64,000 bases of DNA from the NCBI RefSeq assembly GCF_025716945.1, contig NZ_JAOVZT010000015.1, positions 36,885 through 100,884 on the forward strand. The letters run 5' to 3'. The DNA is from Geodermatophilus sp. YIM 151500. GTDB taxonomy: Bacteria > Actinomycetota > Actinomycetes > Mycobacteriales > Geodermatophilaceae. The translations under genes and the position numbers were made by a program. This document shows positions 15,612-26,423 of this stretch, one piece after another. Position 1 is the first letter of the stretch; each line of letters opens with the position of its first letter. Below the pieces are notes generated by a model. It did not search any database. It was not told the origin of the DNA and saw nothing but the letters and a program-made list of their open reading frames with translations.

Positions 15612-18275
15612 TCAGCCCGCGCGGTCGAGCAGCCGGGCCCACTCGTCGTCATCGGGGTTGCGGAGCAGAGTGCCGTCGCGGGCGACCACGACCGGCAGGT
15701 CGTCGGCGGTCACGCCGAGGGGGTCGAGCCGGCCGGCCGCGCCGTCGGCCGTGACGTCGACGACGACCGCGTCGAGCCCGCGCGCGGCCGCCGCGGCGCG
15801 CAGCCGCTCGGTCTCCGGCGCGTCGGGACGGCCGAGGATGCGCAGGTCGGCGGCCAGCTCGAACAGCAGGGAGCGGCGCACCAGGTAGGCGCGCAGCAGC
15901 AGGTCGGCGAAGGACGGGTCGGCTGCCTTGGCGGCGTGCAGCTGGGCGTCGTCGAGCCGCAGCACCTCCGCGTCCTCCACCACCGCCGCGGTGAGCGAGA
16001 CGACGTCGCGGCTGAAGAGGTCCAGCTCGCCGAGGAAACGGTGGGCGCCGTGCACCGCCACGAGCCGCTGGCCGACCCGGCCGACGTCCTCGACGATCGC
16101 CACCCGGCCGGAGAGGACGACGAAGAAGTCGTAGCCGACGTCGCCCTCGCGGAACAGGGTCTCGCCGCGCGCGACCCGGCGCCGCTCGCCGAGGCGCTCC
16201 AGCACGCCGAGCTGGGCGTCGTCCAGCCTGGGGAAGGCGCCTCGGTCGTCGGGCGTCTCCGGCAGGCCGGCCGGCAGTTCCTCGGCCGGCGCCGGGGCGC
16301 CGCGCCGCGCCGGATCCCGGCGGGCGCCGATCAGGGGCAGCGCTGCGGGCGCGCCCTCGGCGGCCGGGCCGACGGCCAGGTCGACGCCCGGCTCCGCGGA
16401 GGCGAGCAGCGTCGCGGTCAGGCTCTGCGCGTCGAACGGCCCGGTGTGCCGCAGCCCGCCGACGAAGAAGGTGGGCGTGCCGGTCACCCCGCTCGCCTCG
16501 GCGGAGGTCAGGTCCTCCTGCACCCGCCGGGCGAAGCGGCTCTCGCCCAGGTCACGGGTGAAGCGGGCGAGGTCGAGGCCGACGGCCGCGGCGTGGTCGA
16601 GCAGGTCGGCGGGTGCCAGCCGGTCCTGGTGGTGGAAGAGCCGGTCGTGCATCTCCCAGAACCGGCCCTGCGCCGCCGCGGCCTCGGCGGCTTCCGCGGC
16701 CAGCCGGGCGTGCGGGTGCACGTCGACCAGGGGGGTGTGCCGGAACACGTAGCGGAGCCGGTCGCCGAGCACCTTCCGCACCTCGTCGACCGAGCCGGTG
16801 GCCCGGCCGCAGAACGGGCACTCGAAGTCGCCGTACTCGACCAGGGTGAGCGGTGCGTCCACCGGGCCGCGGATGTGGTCGCGGTCGGGGTCGACGGGCA
16901 TGTCGAGCCGGGTCGGGCGGCCGCTGCCGTCGTCGCGGTGCCGCCGGTCGGCGATGCGGAACAGCAGCCACCCGAGCAGCGACGCCACCGCCGTCGCGGT
17001 GAGGACGCCGACGCGCGCCTGGTCGGCCGTCCGTTCGTCGTCGAAGGCGAGGTCGACGATGAACAGCGAGATGGTGAAGCCGATGCCGCTGAGCGCCGCC
17101 CCGCCGGCGACGTGCAGGAGGTGCACGCCGGGTGCCAGCTCGCCCAGCCGGGACCGGACGGCGAGCCAGGTGCCGAGCACGATGCCGAGCAGCTTGCCGA
17201 CCACCAGGCCGGCGACCACGCCGAGCGTGATCGTCGAGGTCGTCGCCGCCCGCAGCGTCTCCCCGTCGAGCGCCACCCCGGCGTTGGCCAGGGCGAACAC
17301 CGGGACGATGACCAGGCTGGTCCACGGCTGCCACAGCGCCTGGAGCCGCTCGGTCGCCGAGACCGAGCGGTCGATGCTCAACCGGGCGGCGCGGGCGTAC
17401 TCGGCATTGGGGGACTGCTCGTAGGCGCGCAGCCGGCGGGCGGCGTCCAGGACCTCCTCGCGGCGCGCGGGGTAGGCGGGCGAGAACAGCGCGATGACGA
17501 CCCCGGCGATGGTGGGGTGCACCCCGGACTCGTGCATGGCCACCCACACCGCGACGCCGACGACGAGGTAGGCCGGCCCGCGCCACACGGCGAGGTAGCG
17601 CAGCCCGACCATCAGCGCGAGCCCGAGCGCGGCCAGGCCGAGCGGGCCGAGGGCCAGGTCGTCGGTGTAGAAGAGCGCGATCACGCCGAGCGCGCCGACG
17701 TCGTCGGCGATGGCGAGGGTGAGCAGGAAGAGCCGCAGCTGGGCGGGGCAGGCGGGGCCGACGAGGGCGAGCACGCCCAGCAGGAAGGCGGTGTCCGTGG
17801 AGATGACCACCCCCCAGGCGCCCACTGCCGGGGCCCCGAGGTTGAAGCCGACGTACACCAGCGCGGGCACGACCAGCCCGGTGACCGCGGCGATCGCCGG
17901 CACGGCGGCCCGCCGGCGGTCGGTGAGCTCCCCCATGACCAGCTCGCGCTTGATCTCGAGCCCGACGACGAAGAAGAAGAACACCATCAGCCCGTCGTTG
18001 ACCCAGTGCTGCAGGTCGAGGGCCAGCTCCGTCGCGCCCACGCGGACGGCGAACTCGGTGTGCCAGAAGGCGTCGTAGCTGTCGCCGACGGGCGAGTTGG
18101 CCCACGCCAGCGCCACGACCGTGGCGATCAGCAGCAGACCGGCGCTGCCCGCCTCGGACCTCAGCCGCCGACCCAGGGGCGCGACCCGCGACAGCAGCCG
18201 GGCACCGCCCGGGGTGGACTGCGCTCCGGTCACCGGCAGGCCGGACGGTGCCCTCGCTCCGGTGGTCGTCGTCAC
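15612..18275 (-). CDS. Four-part fusion: NhaA Na+/H+ antiporter, DsbA-like domain, cyclic-nucleotide-binding domain, redox-fold tail
   Basis: 887 residues from the GTG at 18275. Residues 26-445 are an NhaA antiporter with STDTAFLLG, the ion-binding pair AIADDVGA (D191, D192) and K361 in GKLLG. Residues 462-630 are a DsbA/DsbG-type thioredoxin fold with CPFC (486-489) and cis-proline GTPTFF. Residues 685-785 are a cNMP-type sensor (GETLFREGDVGYDFFVVLSG, FLGELDLFS). Residues 805-887 are a thioredoxin-like tail without CxxC. The last two modules resemble the N-terminal part of actinobacterial cNMP-linked thioredoxin reductases. NhaA-DsbA fusions are known; the added parts are unusual. It probably links sodium/proton exchange to redox or ligand state. 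Confidence 0.88.
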   Translation of the reverse strand: MTTTTGARAPSGLPVTGAQSTPGGARLLSRVAPLGRRLRSEAGSAGLLLIATVVALAWANSPVGDSYDAFWHTEFAVRVGATELALDLQHWVNDGLMVFFFFVVGLEIKRELVMGELTDRRRAAVPAIAAVTGLVVPALVYVGFNLGAPAVGAWGVVISTDTAFLLGVLALVGPACPAQLRLFLLTLAIADDVGALGVIALFYTDDLALGPLGLAALGLALMVGLRYLAVWRGPAYLVVGVAVWVAMHESGVHPTIAGVVIALFSPAYPARREEVLDAARRLRAYEQSPNAEYARAARLSIDRSVSATERLQALWQPWTSLVIVPVFALANAGVALDGETLRAATTSTITLGVVAGLVVGKLLGIVLGTWLAVRSRLGELAPGVHLLHVAGGAALSGIGFTISLFIVDLAFDDERTADQARVGVLTATAVASLLGWLLFRIADRRHRDDGSGRPTRLDMPVDPDRDHIRGPVDAPLTLVEYGDFECPFCGRATGSVDEVRKVLGDRLRYVFRHTPLVDVHPHARLAAEAAEAAAAQGRFWEMHDRLFHHQDRLAPADLLDHAAAVGLDLARFTRDLGESRFARRVQEDLTSAEASGVTGTPTFFVGGLRHTGPFDAQSLTATLLASAEPGVDLAVGPAAEGAPAALPLIGARRDPARRGAPAPAEELPAGLPETPDDRGAFPRLDDAQLGVLERLGERRRVARGETLFREGDVGYDFFVVLSGRVAIVEDVGRVGQRLVAVHGAHRFLGELDLFSRDVVSLTAAVVEDAEVLRLDDAQLHAAKAADPSFADLLLRAYLVRRSLLFELAADLRILGRPDAPETERLRAAAAARGLDAVVVDVTADGAAGRLDPLGVTADDLPVVVARDGTLLRNPDDDEWARLLDRAG

Positions 18276-18458
18276 CGACGGTCCGGCCCGGGACGGCGGG
18301 CCGGGACGGCGCCCCCGTCGCCGGTCGCTCGTCGCCGCTCGCGCGCAGACACCACCGCAGCTCCCCGGGTCGTGCCGACCATGCTGTGGCACGCGCCAGG
18401 TCGGGCGCAACGCTCGGCCGGCGCCGCACCGGGGCACCCGCTCGCCGCACCGTGGCGA

Positions 18459-18944
18459 TCAGGCACGCCACGCGCCCGGCCGCGGCTGGCAGTCCGGGCC
18501 GCACGGGTAGCCGGCCTCCCACGGGAAGGCGCCCTCCCCGTGCGTCCACGTCAGCTGGAACGCCGGCACCGACACCACGGACGGCCGCTGGTAGAAGCGG
18601 TTGGCCGCGAGCACGACGTCCCCGGGGTTGGGGCACTCCTCGACGAAGAGCCGGATCCCCCGGTCGTCGAGGACGAGCAGCTCGCCGGGCACGAGATCCC
18701 GCCCGTCGGCGACTCCGCCGGCCACCCGGTCGAGGACGCCGTGCGTGCTGCCGCAGTCGAGGCCGACCACGACCAGCTCGGCGTGACCGAGGCCGAACAG
18801 GCCGATCGTGTAGCCGAAGGAGGGTTCGTCGGGCCCGTCGCCCGCACCGACGTACTGCACGGCGAACCGGCTCGTGCGGATCACCTGGGCGAGGTGGGCG
18901 TCCTCCTGGTCGAGCCAGGCCTGGATCTGCGGATCGGTCGTCAT
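18459..18944 (-). CDS. DUF4262 domain-containing protein
   Basis: 161 residues from the ATG at 18944; an upstream in-frame start at 18974 has no better ribosome site. It has the DUF4262 features FAVQYVGAG...[35 protein letters not shown] and the C-terminal [17 protein letters not shown] with two late cysteines (CGPDC). DUF4262 proteins are soluble and of unknown function, frequent in actinobacteria. No operon partner is evident. Confidence 0.82.
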   Translation of the reverse strand: MTTDPQIQAWLDQEDAHLAQVIRTSRFAVQYVGAGDGPDEPSFGYTIGLFGLGHAELVVVGLDCGSTHGVLDRVAGGVADGRDLVPGELLVLDDRGIRLFVEECPNPGDVVLAANRFYQRPSVVSVPAFQLTWTHGEGAFPWEAGYPCGPDCQPRPGAWRA

Positions 18945-19077
18945 GGGCGGCAGCGTGCGCCCGACCTCCGACACCGGGCGGACGCCGGACGGCCACCTGT
19001 GGACGGGCGCGAGCCCCTGTGGACGGCCGAACCGGTCCGGGAGCGCGGCTCGGGGCGCACCGGTCGGGGCGCACCGG

Positions 19078-20040
19078 TCAGGGCGGACCGGCCTGCCGCC
19101 GCGCCCGGGCCCGTCGCAGCCCGGCGTGCATCGCCGCCACCCGGGCCACCGGTATGCCGTGCCCCTCGGCCACCAGGTCGTCGGGCAGCCGCTGCGGTGC
19201 GGGCAGCGCGGCGGCCCACGGATCCCCGTCGCCGAGCCGCTCCCCCGCCGTCCGCACGGTCACGTCGCCGGGTCGGACGTCGGCCAGGTGGTCCCACGCC
19301 ACCGGGGCCGACACCGGCAAGCCGGGCCGCACCCGCGGGCTGTAGGCCGCAACGAGCGTCGCGCCACCGGCCCGGGTCGAGTCGAGGAAGACCTTCCCCC
19401 CGCGCTCGTCCTTGACGTAGGCGGTGGTGGCGACGTCCGCGCCGATCCGCTCGGCCCGTGCCGCCAGCGCGCGCGTGGCCGCCGCGGCGTCCTCGAAGCC
19501 GGTGTCCCGGACCGGGACGACGACGTGCACCCCCTTCGCGCCGCTCGTCTTGACCGCGCCGGACAGACCGGCGTCGGCGAGCGCGCGCCGCACCAGGCCG
19601 GCGGCGGCGACCACGGAGTCCCAGCCGGCGCCCTCCGGCGGGTCGAGGTCGAGCACGATGCCGTCCGGGCCGTCGTCACCGACCCGCCAGAACGGCACGT
19701 GGAACTCCACCGCGCGCTGGTTGCCGAGCCACAGCAGCGTGCGGCGGTCGTCGCACAGCACGTGGTGCACCTCGCGCCTCGACGCCTCCGCCCAGATCGC
19801 CGTCGTCCGCACCCAGCCCGGCGCGCCCTTGACCACGTTCTTCTGCATGAAGGGCGCCTGGCCCGGTCGCACCCGGACCACCGACAGCGGCCGGCCGGAC
19901 AGGCGGGGCACCAGCCGGTCGGCGTGCGCGTCCAGGTGGTCGACCAGCTCGCGCTTGGTCACGCCGAGACCGTCACCCAGCGGGGCGTCGAGCGAGGTCA
20001 GCCGGACGCCGTCCCGCTCCTCGTCCACCACGGTCGTCAC
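19078..20040 (-). CDS. LigD polymerase-domain protein (primase-polymerase, NHEJ type)
   Basis: 320 residues from a GTG. It matches the stand-alone polymerase domain of Lig[39 protein letters not shown], the catalytic pair in IVLDLDPP (D131, D133), [13 protein letters not shown] and [16 protein letters not shown]. The family extends primers with ribonucleotides during non-homologous end joining. Neither a ligase domain nor a Ku gene is present in this window, so it may act with partners encoded elsewhere or in another repair path. Confidence 0.9.
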   Translation of the reverse strand: MTTVVDEERDGVRLTSLDAPLGDGLGVTKRELVDHLDAHADRLVPRLSGRPLSVVRVRPGQAPFMQKNVVKGAPGWVRTTAIWAEASRREVHHVLCDDRRTLLWLGNQRAVEFHVPFWRVGDDGPDGIVLDLDPPEGAGWDSVVAAAGLVRRALADAGLSGAVKTSGAKGVHVVVPVRDTGFEDAAAATRALAARAERIGADVATTAYVKDERGGKVFLDSTRAGGATLVAAYSPRVRPGLPVSAPVAWDHLADVRPGDVTVRTAGERLGDGDPWAAALPAPQRLPDDLVAEGHGIPVARVAAMHAGLRRARARRQAGPP

Positions 20041-20102
20041 GCTGCCGCGCCGTGGTCGTCGGGGCAAGTCACCCGACTGCGGATCCCCGCCGGGTCCCTT
20101 CC

Positions 20103-20843
20103 TCAGACGTCGTACGTCGCGCCCGGGCGGACCAGCTCGGTGTTCGGGAAGACCGCGCTCGCGGCCGCGAACTGCGCGTCGGCGTCCACCCACGGCGGCA
20201 CGTGGGTCAGCAGCAACCGCGCGACGCCCGCCGCGGCGGCGTGCTCCCCGGCCTGCCGGCCGGTCAGGTGCAGCGCCTCGGGAAGCCCCGGCCCCTCCGG
20301 GAAGGCGGCCTCGGCGAGCAGCGCGTCGGCGCCCCGGGCCAGCTCGACGACCCGGTCGCACGGGCCGGTGTCGCCGGTGTAGACCAGCGACCGGCCGGCG
20401 GCGGTCAGCCGGACGGCGTGGCACTCGATCGGGTGCGCGGTGCGGGCGGTGCGCACGCCGAAGGGCCCGAGGGTGAACGCGCCCGGGCCCACGGGGACGA
20501 AGTCGAAGACGTCGTCGAGGGCGGCACCGTCGCCGTCGTAGGCCAGCGCCAGTCGCCGGTCGGCGTCGACCGGGGCGTACAGCGGCACCCGGCGGCCCGA
20601 CGAGCGTCCCGAGTAGCGGTGCCAGACGACGAAAGGGGCCACGTCGAGGCAGTGGTCGGCGTGCAGGTGGGAGAGGTAGACCGCGTCGACCGCGTCGGGG
20701 TCGAGCAGCCCCTGGAGCGCACCGAAGGAGCCGTTGCCGAGGTCGAGCAGCAGCCGGAACCCGTCGTGCTCGACGAGGTAGCACGACGCCGGGGACGCCG
20801 GGCCCGGCGCGCTGCCGGAGCAGCCGACGACGGTGAGCCTCAC
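20103..20843 (-). CDS. MBL-fold metallohydrolase (Rv1339-like)
   Basis: 246 residues, GTG start overlapping the murI stop. The metal site HLHADHCLD is followed by the later histidine in [11 protein letters not shown], the TGDTGPCD motif and the LLTHVPPW histidine, as in beta-lactamase-fold phosphodiesterases. Position directly after murI and before rph in mycobacteria matches Rv1339, reported as an atypical cyclic-AMP phosphodiesterase; transfer of that function here is inference. Acts in the cytoplasm with two bound metals. Confidence 0.88.
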   Translation of the reverse strand: MRLTVVGCSGSAPGPASPASCYLVEHDGFRLLLDLGNGSFGALQGLLDPDAVDAVYLSHLHADHCLDVAPFVVWHRYSGRSSGRRVPLYAPVDADRRLALAYDGDGAALDDVFDFVPVGPGAFTLGPFGVRTARTAHPIECHAVRLTAAGRSLVYTGDTGPCDRVVELARGADALLAEAAFPEGPGLPEALHLTGRQAGEHAAAAGVARLLLTHVPPWVDADAQFAAASAVFPNTELVRPGATYDV

Positions 20844-21667
20844 GCCGCACCCGTGCGGGCGGCGTGCAGGACGGCCTCGACCTCCGGGCCGAGGAAGCGC
20901 CGGCCCAGGCGGGCGAAGGGTTCGGGGTCACCGGTGGCCAGGAACCGGTGCTCCGGCGGCGGGCCGTCGGGGTCGCGGAGCAGGTCGGCGCGGGTGAGCA
21001 GCCGGTAGACGTCCTTCGCGGTCTCCTCGGCGCTGGACACCAGGGTGACCTCGTCGCCGAGCACGAGGGAGATCACACCCGTGAGCAGCGGGTAGTGCGT
21101 GCAGCCGAGGACGACGGTGTCGACGCCGGCGACCAGCAGCGGGTCCAAGTAGGACTGCGCCAGCCCGAGCAGCTGCCGCCCGGAGGTGACGCCGCGCTCG
21201 ACGAAGTCGACGAAGGAGGGACACGCGGCGCTGGTGACCGTCACGTGCGGAGCGGCGGCGAACGCGTCCTCGTAGGCACCGCTGGTGACGGTCGCCTGCG
21301 TGCCGATGACGCCCACGCGGCCGGTGCGGGTGGCCGCGGTGGCGCGGCGGACGGCGGGCAGCACGACCTCGACCACCGGCACGTCGTAGCGCTCCCGCGC
21401 GTCGCGGAGGGACGCCGCACTGGCCGAGTTGCAGGCGACGACCAGCATCTTGACGCCGCTGGCGACCAGGTCGTCCATCACGGCCAGCGAGTGCCGGCGG
21501 ACCTCGGCGATCGGCAGCGGGCCATAGGGGCCGTGGGCCGTGTCACCGATGTACCGGATCGATTCGTGCGGGAGCTGGTCGAGCACCGCCCGCGCGACGG
21601 TCAGCCCGCCCACGCCGGAGTCGAAGATCCCGATCGGCGCGTCGGCGTCCGGGGCACCCGCTGTCAT
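20840..21667 (-). CDS. murI: Glutamate racemase
   Basis: 275 residues. The family signature [17 protein letters not shown] is at the N-terminus, and the two catalytic cysteines are in VVACNSASA (C79) and LGCTHYPLL (C189). [12 protein letters not shown] and the aspartates match the active site. It makes D-glutamate for peptidoglycan. It overlaps the following MBL gene (GTGA). In mycobacteria a rhomboid-like gene sits between cysM and murI; it is absent here and the gap holds repeats. Confidence 0.97.
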   Translation of the reverse strand: MTAGAPDADAPIGIFDSGVGGLTVARAVLDQLPHESIRYIGDTAHGPYGPLPIAEVRRHSLAVMDDLVASGVKMLVVACNSASAASLRDARERYDVPVVEVVLPAVRRATAATRTGRVGVIGTQATVTSGAYEDAFAAAPHVTVTSAACPSFVDFVERGVTSGRQLLGLAQSYLDPLLVAGVDTVVLGCTHYPLLTGVISLVLGDEVTLVSSAEETAKDVYRLLTRADLLRDPDGPPPEHRFLATGDPEPFARLGRRFLGPEVEAVLHAARTGAA

Positions 21668-21709
21668 CGGGGGCGAGGGTAGTGGCCCACGTGCGGATCG
21701 CGCCGCGAG

Positions 21710-21800
21710 CCCGGTGAGGTGCTGGAACGGCCACCCTCCAGGGGCCCGCGCCGCCCGCCCGGTGAGGTGCTGGAACGGCCACCCTTCAGGGGCCCGCGCC
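21710..21800. repeat. Two 43-base direct repeats between murI and cysM
   Basis: Copies at 21710-21752 and 21758-21800 differ at one base and are separated by 5 bases. Each contains GAGGTGCTGGAACGGCCACC and ends GGGGCCCGCGCC. The CCACCCTTC of the second copy can pair with GAAGGGTGG at 21821-21829. They look like a small intergenic repeat family rather than a mobile element. Confidence 0.85.
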
Positions 21801-21819
21801 GAGCCTGCGAGGCGTGGGG

Positions 21820-21836
21820 GGAAGGGTGGTCCTTCC
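21820..21836 (-). terminator. Hairpin directly after cysM
   Basis: GGAAGG and CCTTCC form a 6-base stem with a 5-base loop right at the cysM stop codon, followed on the minus strand by a C run rather than T. It could terminate cysM or attenuate readthrough into murI. Confidence 0.45.
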
Positions 21837-23115
<1,279 letters not shown>

Positions 23116-23162
23116 GACGTGCGGTTCTCCTCGTGACGGGGTTCGGGATGTTCATCGGCGCG

Positions 23163-23222
23163 TGGCGCCGGTTGCTTGAGCGCGACGCCGGTTGCGCGAG
23201 CGTCGCGCCGGGTGCTCGAGCA
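23163..23222. repeat. Three imperfect 20-base tandem repeats upstream of cysO
   Basis: Units close to GCGACGCCGGTTGCGCGAGC occur three times in tandem. They lie 48 bases or more before the cysO start, where its promoter must be, between cysO and the mec terminator. They may be regulator sites or simple sequence. Confidence 0.55.
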
Positions 23223-23276
23223 GGCCAACGCGCGGGGGCCGTCGGCGATTCCGCGCTGCGGGTCCCGCGCGGTCGG

Positions 23277-23330
23277 CCCTCCTGCCGGGCCCCGGCGCGC
23301 GCGTGCGAGCGGCGGGGCCCTGCAGGAGGG
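23277..23330 (-). terminator. Strong hairpin after mec
   Basis: 17-base arms at 23277-23293 and 23314-23330 pair with a single mismatch around a 20-base loop, beginning 7 bases after the mec stop. This would separate mec from cysO-cysM transcription. No T run follows, as is usual in high-GC actinobacteria. Confidence 0.65.
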
Positions 23331-23337
23331 TCCTGCG

Positions 23338-23811
23338 TCAGTCGTAGACGACGGTCGTCGGTGAGTGGCCGAAGAGGAAGGACTCCACGACCTCGACCTC
23401 TTCCTCGGTGACCTGGCCCTCGACGATGCGGAAGCTGCGGAACTCGACCTCGTCGTCCACCAGCCCGGTCTCGGCGCCGTGCTGCCGGGTGGAGACGAGC
23501 ACGTAGTGCGCGTTCGGCTCGGCGGCCAGACCGATGTCGGTGCGCGACGGGTAGGCCTCGGTGGCCGTGTGCGAGTGGTAGATGACCACCGGCTCCTCGT
23601 CGCGGTCGTCCATCTCGCGGTACAGCGTGAGCAGGTCACCGGAGTCGAACTCGTAGAACGTGGGCGACCGGGCCGCGTTCAGCATCGGGACGAAGCGCTC
23701 GGGGCGGTCGCTGCCCTCGGGCCCGGCGACGACGCCGCAGGCCTCGTCCGGGTGGTCCTCCCGGGCGTGGGCCACGATGGCGTCGTAGGTCGCGCGGTCG
23801 ATGCGCAGCAC
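23338..23811 (-). CDS. mec: CysO-cysteine peptidase Mec (JAMM/MPN metalloprotease)
   Basis: 157 residues. The JAMM zinc site is complete: E23 in DEACGVV, HSH at 79-81, S89 and D92 (HSHTATEAYPSRTD). It hydrolyses the CysO-Cys bond, releasing cysteine and regenerating CysO. The gene is upstream of cysO on the same strand but separated by 222 bases with a strong hairpin, so it may be expressed independently. Confidence 0.95.
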   Translation of the reverse strand: MLRIDRATYDAIVAHAREDHPDEACGVVAGPEGSDRPERFVPMLNAARSPTFYEFDSGDLLTLYREMDDRDEEPVVIYHSHTATEAYPSRTDIGLAAEPNAHYVLVSTRQHGAETGLVDDEVEFRSFRIVEGQVTEEEVEVVESFLFGHSPTTVVYD

Positions 23812-23912
23812 AGGGGGCAGTCTAGGCGGGCGCTCCGCGCCGCCCGCGGGCGCCGGTGTCCCGGTGGACTGCCCGCGAGCACCCGGTGTCCGGGGCGATA
23901 CGGTTCGGCCTC

Positions 23913-24266
23913 GTGCTGGCCAAGCTGTTCGTCATCGCCGGCGTCGTCCTGCTCGCCGTGCCGGCGTTCGTGCTCGGCTGCCGCGGCGCGGGTCGGCGCA
24001 GCGGCCTGAGCACCGACGAGCGCGCCGACCGCACGTCCTACGCCCTGCTCGTCGCGCTCCGCGTGCTGACGCTGGCACTGCTGCTCGCGCTCTCGGCGCT
24101 GCTCCTGCTGTCGGGCGTCGGGGCGCTGGTCCGGGACGTCGATCTGCACGGCATGGTCTGGGTCTTCTTCGTCCTGGACCTGCTGGTCGCCACCTCCGTG
24201 CTGCTCACCTTCGGACGCCGGGAGCGCCGTCCGGCCCGCCGGCGGGCACCCACGGCGGCCCGCTGA
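23913..24266 (+). CDS. Small membrane protein, unknown family
   Basis: 117 residues from the GTG at 23913; a longer form from 23856 would add 19 polar residues and overlap the mec promoter. Three hydrophobic segments are visible: LFVIAGVVLLAVPAFVLGC, a second Leu/Ala-rich helix (about 48-70), and VFFVLDLLVATSVLLTF near the end, followed by an Arg-rich cytoplasmic tail. I do not recognise a family. It is divergent from mec and convergent with the DUF2017 gene. Confidence 0.65.
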   Translation: MLAKLFVIAGVVLLAVPAFVLGCRGAGRRSGLSTDERADRTSYALLVALRVLTLALLLALSALLLLSGVGALVRDVDLHGMVWVFFVLDLLVATSVLLTFGRRERRPARRRAPTAAR

Positions 24267-24293
24267 CCCCCGGCGGAGCTGCCGCCCGTGCGG

Positions 24294-24788
24294 TCACGCG
24301 CGGCCGCGGGCGGCGACGACCGCGTCGACCAGCGATCCCTGCAGCGCGGTGAGCCAGTAGTAGACGGCCAGCTGCTGCTCCTCCTCGCCGGTGACGTCGT
24401 CCGGGGGTTCGGTGTCCTCGGTGACGTCCAGGCGGGTGCCCAGCGCCAGGCGCAGGTCGTTGGTGCTGCGCAGCCACGCGCCGGCCTGCTCCACGTCGAG
24501 CCGCACCTCTCCCCCGCCGCTGGGCAGGGTCGCCCGCACGGTGGCCAGGTCGTCGGCCTTCCCCCCGCGCAGCGACGCCTCGGTCATCTCGCGGTAGTCG
24601 GCGGCCAGGCGCGGATCGCCGCGGTGCCCCTCGGGCAGCAGCCGGGCCAGCACCGGGTCGTCGCCGACGTCGTGGGTGTCGGCCGTGAGCAGCTGCTCGA
24701 GCTGGTCGAGCAGCAGGCCGACGATGCCGGCCTCGGCGGGTTCGAGCCGGGCGACGACCTGCCCGCCCCTCACGCGGAACGGCCTCAC
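24294..24788 (-). CDS. DUF2017 domain-containing protein
   Basis: 164 residues with a GTG start that overlaps the clpS stop (GTGA). It has the DUF2017 pattern: [59 protein letters not shown] and a C-terminal [18 protein letters not shown]. The family is actinobacterial, soluble and of unknown function, and is constantly found directly after clpS (Rv1332 in M. tuberculosis). The overlap suggests matched expression with ClpS. Confidence 0.9.
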   Translation of the reverse strand: MRPFRVRGGQVVARLEPAEAGIVGLLLDQLEQLLTADTHDVGDDPVLARLLPEGHRGDPRLAADYREMTEASLRGGKADDLATVRATLPSGGGEVRLDVEQAGAWLRSTNDLRLALGTRLDVTEDTEPPDDVTGEEEQQLAVYYWLTALQGSLVDAVVAARGRA

Positions 24789-25081
24789 GAATCGCGCTGG
24801 TAGCTGGCCCACAGCCCGTAGGCGTGCAGCCGGCTCGTGTCGTGCTCCATCCGCTCCCGCGGGCCGGAGCTGACGATCGCCTTGCCCTCGTGGTGCACCT
24901 GCAGCATCAGCGTGGTCGCCGTCGGCTCGTCGTAGCCGAACAGCTCCTGGAGCACGAAGGTCACGTAGGTCATCAGGTTGACCGGGTCGTTCCAGACGAT
25001 GGTCACCCAGGGGCGGTCGAGGTCGTGCGCCTCGTCGACCGTCGTGTCGGGCGTCCGTTCGGGCGCGAGCGGTCCTGCCAC
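24785..25081 (-). CDS. clpS: ATP-dependent Clp protease adaptor ClpS
   Basis: 98 residues with a GTG start. It shows the ClpS core [26 protein letters not shown], then [12 protein letters not shown] and a C-terminal helix. The [10 protein letters not shown] segment and the histidines recognise N-degron residues and the rest docks on ClpC or ClpA. It delivers N-end-rule substrates to the Clp protease. It is divergent from pncB; the two starts are 24 bases apart, so promoters overlap. Confidence 0.95.
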   Translation of the reverse strand: MAGPLAPERTPDTTVDEAHDLDRPWVTIVWNDPVNLMTYVTFVLQELFGYDEPTATTLMLQVHHEGKAIVSSGPRERMEHDTSRLHAYGLWASYQRDS

Positions 25082-25105
25082 GCATTCCAGCCTAGGCTGC
25101 CGATC

Positions 25106-26401
25106 ATGCCGACGACGGATTGCCCGACGGCCCCCGCCCTGCTCACCGACCGGTACGAGCTGACCATGGTGGCCGCCGCGCTGGCCGACGGGACGGCCCA
25201 CCGGGAGTGCGTGTTCGAGGTGTTCGCCCGGCGGCTGCCGCACGGTCGGCGGTTCGGCGTGGTCGCCGGCACCGGCCGGCTGGTGGAGGCCCTGCCGCGG
25301 TTCCGGTTCGGCGACGACGAGCTGGCGACCCTCCGCGACCAGGGTCTCACCGACGAGCGGCTGCTGGCGTTCCTGACCGACTTCCGGTTCACCGGCGACG
25401 TCGAGGGCTACGCCGAGGGCGAGCTGTTCTTCCCCGGCTCCCCGGTGCTGACCGTGCGGGCGCCGTTCGCGGAGGCGGTGGTGCTGGAGACGCTGGTGCT
25501 GTCGATGCTCAACCACGACAGCGCGATCGCCTCCGCGGCGGCCCGCATGGTCTCCGCCGCGTGCGAGCGGCCGTGCATCGAGATGGGGTCGCGGCGCACC
25601 CACGAGGAGGCCGCCGTCGCCGCGGCCCGCGCCGCCCACCTGGCCGGCTTCGAGGCGACGTCCAACCTGGAGGCCGGACGGCGCTACGGCATCCCGACGC
25701 GCGGCACCAGCGCGCACGCGTTCACCCTGCTGCACGAGGACGAGGAGTCCGCCTTCCGAGCCCAGGTCGCCGCGCTCGGCACCGGGACGACGCTGCTGGT
25801 CGACACGTTCGACGTCGAGGAGGGCATCCGGACGGCGGTGCGCGTCGCCGGACCGGGGCTCGGCGCGATCCGGCTCGACTCGGGCGACCTGCCCACCCTG
25901 GCCACCCGGGCCCGGCAGCTGCTCGACGAGCTCGGCGCGAGGCGGACCCGGGTGATGGTCACCAGCGACCTCGACGAGTACGCGATCGCCGCCCTCGCCG
26001 CCGCGCCGGTCGACGGGTACGGCGTGGGCACCTCGCTGGTCACCGGCTCGGGGGCGCCGACCGCCGGCATGGTCTACAAGCTGGTCGAGCGCGACGGCGT
26101 GCCGGTGGCCAAGCGGTCGGAGGGCAAGCACTCGGTGGGCGGCTACAAGCGCGCCGTGCGCCGGCACGACGGCGGCACGGCCACCGCCGAGGTGGTCAGC
26201 AGCGAACCGATCGCCGCCCGGGCCGGCGACCGCGAGCTCGTCGTCCCGCTGGTCAAGGCCGGCGAGGTCGTCGACCCGGCCGACCCCGCCGAGGTCCTGG
26301 TCCGCGCCCGGGCGCACCACGAGACGGTGCGCGCGGCGCTGCCGCAGGAGGCCTGGGCACTCTCCCGCGGGGAGCCGGCGTTGGAGACGGTGTCGGGCTA
26401 G
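25106..26401 (+). CDS. pncB: Nicotinate phosphoribosyltransferase
   Basis: 431 residues. It begins [32 protein letters not shown], the N-terminal signature, and carries [10 protein letters not shown], the catalytic histidine region [24 protein letters not shown] and [22 protein letters not shown] for the phosphate site. It makes nicotinate mononucleotide for NAD salvage. It runs together with pncA 22 bases downstream, which supplies its substrate. Confidence 0.96.
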   Translation: MPTTDCPTAPALLTDRYELTMVAAALADGTAHRECVFEVFARRLPHGRRFGVVAGTGRLVEALPRFRFGDDELATLRDQGLTDERLLAFLTDFRFTGDVEGYAEGELFFPGSPVLTVRAPFAEAVVLETLVLSMLNHDSAIASAAARMVSAACERPCIEMGSRRTHEEAAVAAARAAHLAGFEATSNLEAGRRYGIPTRGTSAHAFTLLHEDEESAFRAQVAALGTGTTLLVDTFDVEEGIRTAVRVAGPGLGAIRLDSGDLPTLATRARQLLDELGARRTRVMVTSDLDEYAIAALAAAPVDGYGVGTSLVTGSGAPTAGMVYKLVERDGVPVAKRSEGKHSVGGYKRAVRRHDGGTATAEVVSSEPIAARAGDRELVVPLVKAGEVVDPADPAEVLVRARAHHETVRAALPQEAWALSRGEPALETVSG

Positions 26402-26423
26402 CGGACCCCGCAGGAGGAGCGAC

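Noticed and set aside
21710..21800. CRISPR-like repeats
   Set aside because: Only two copies with a 5-base spacer and no cas genes. It is a simple direct repeat.
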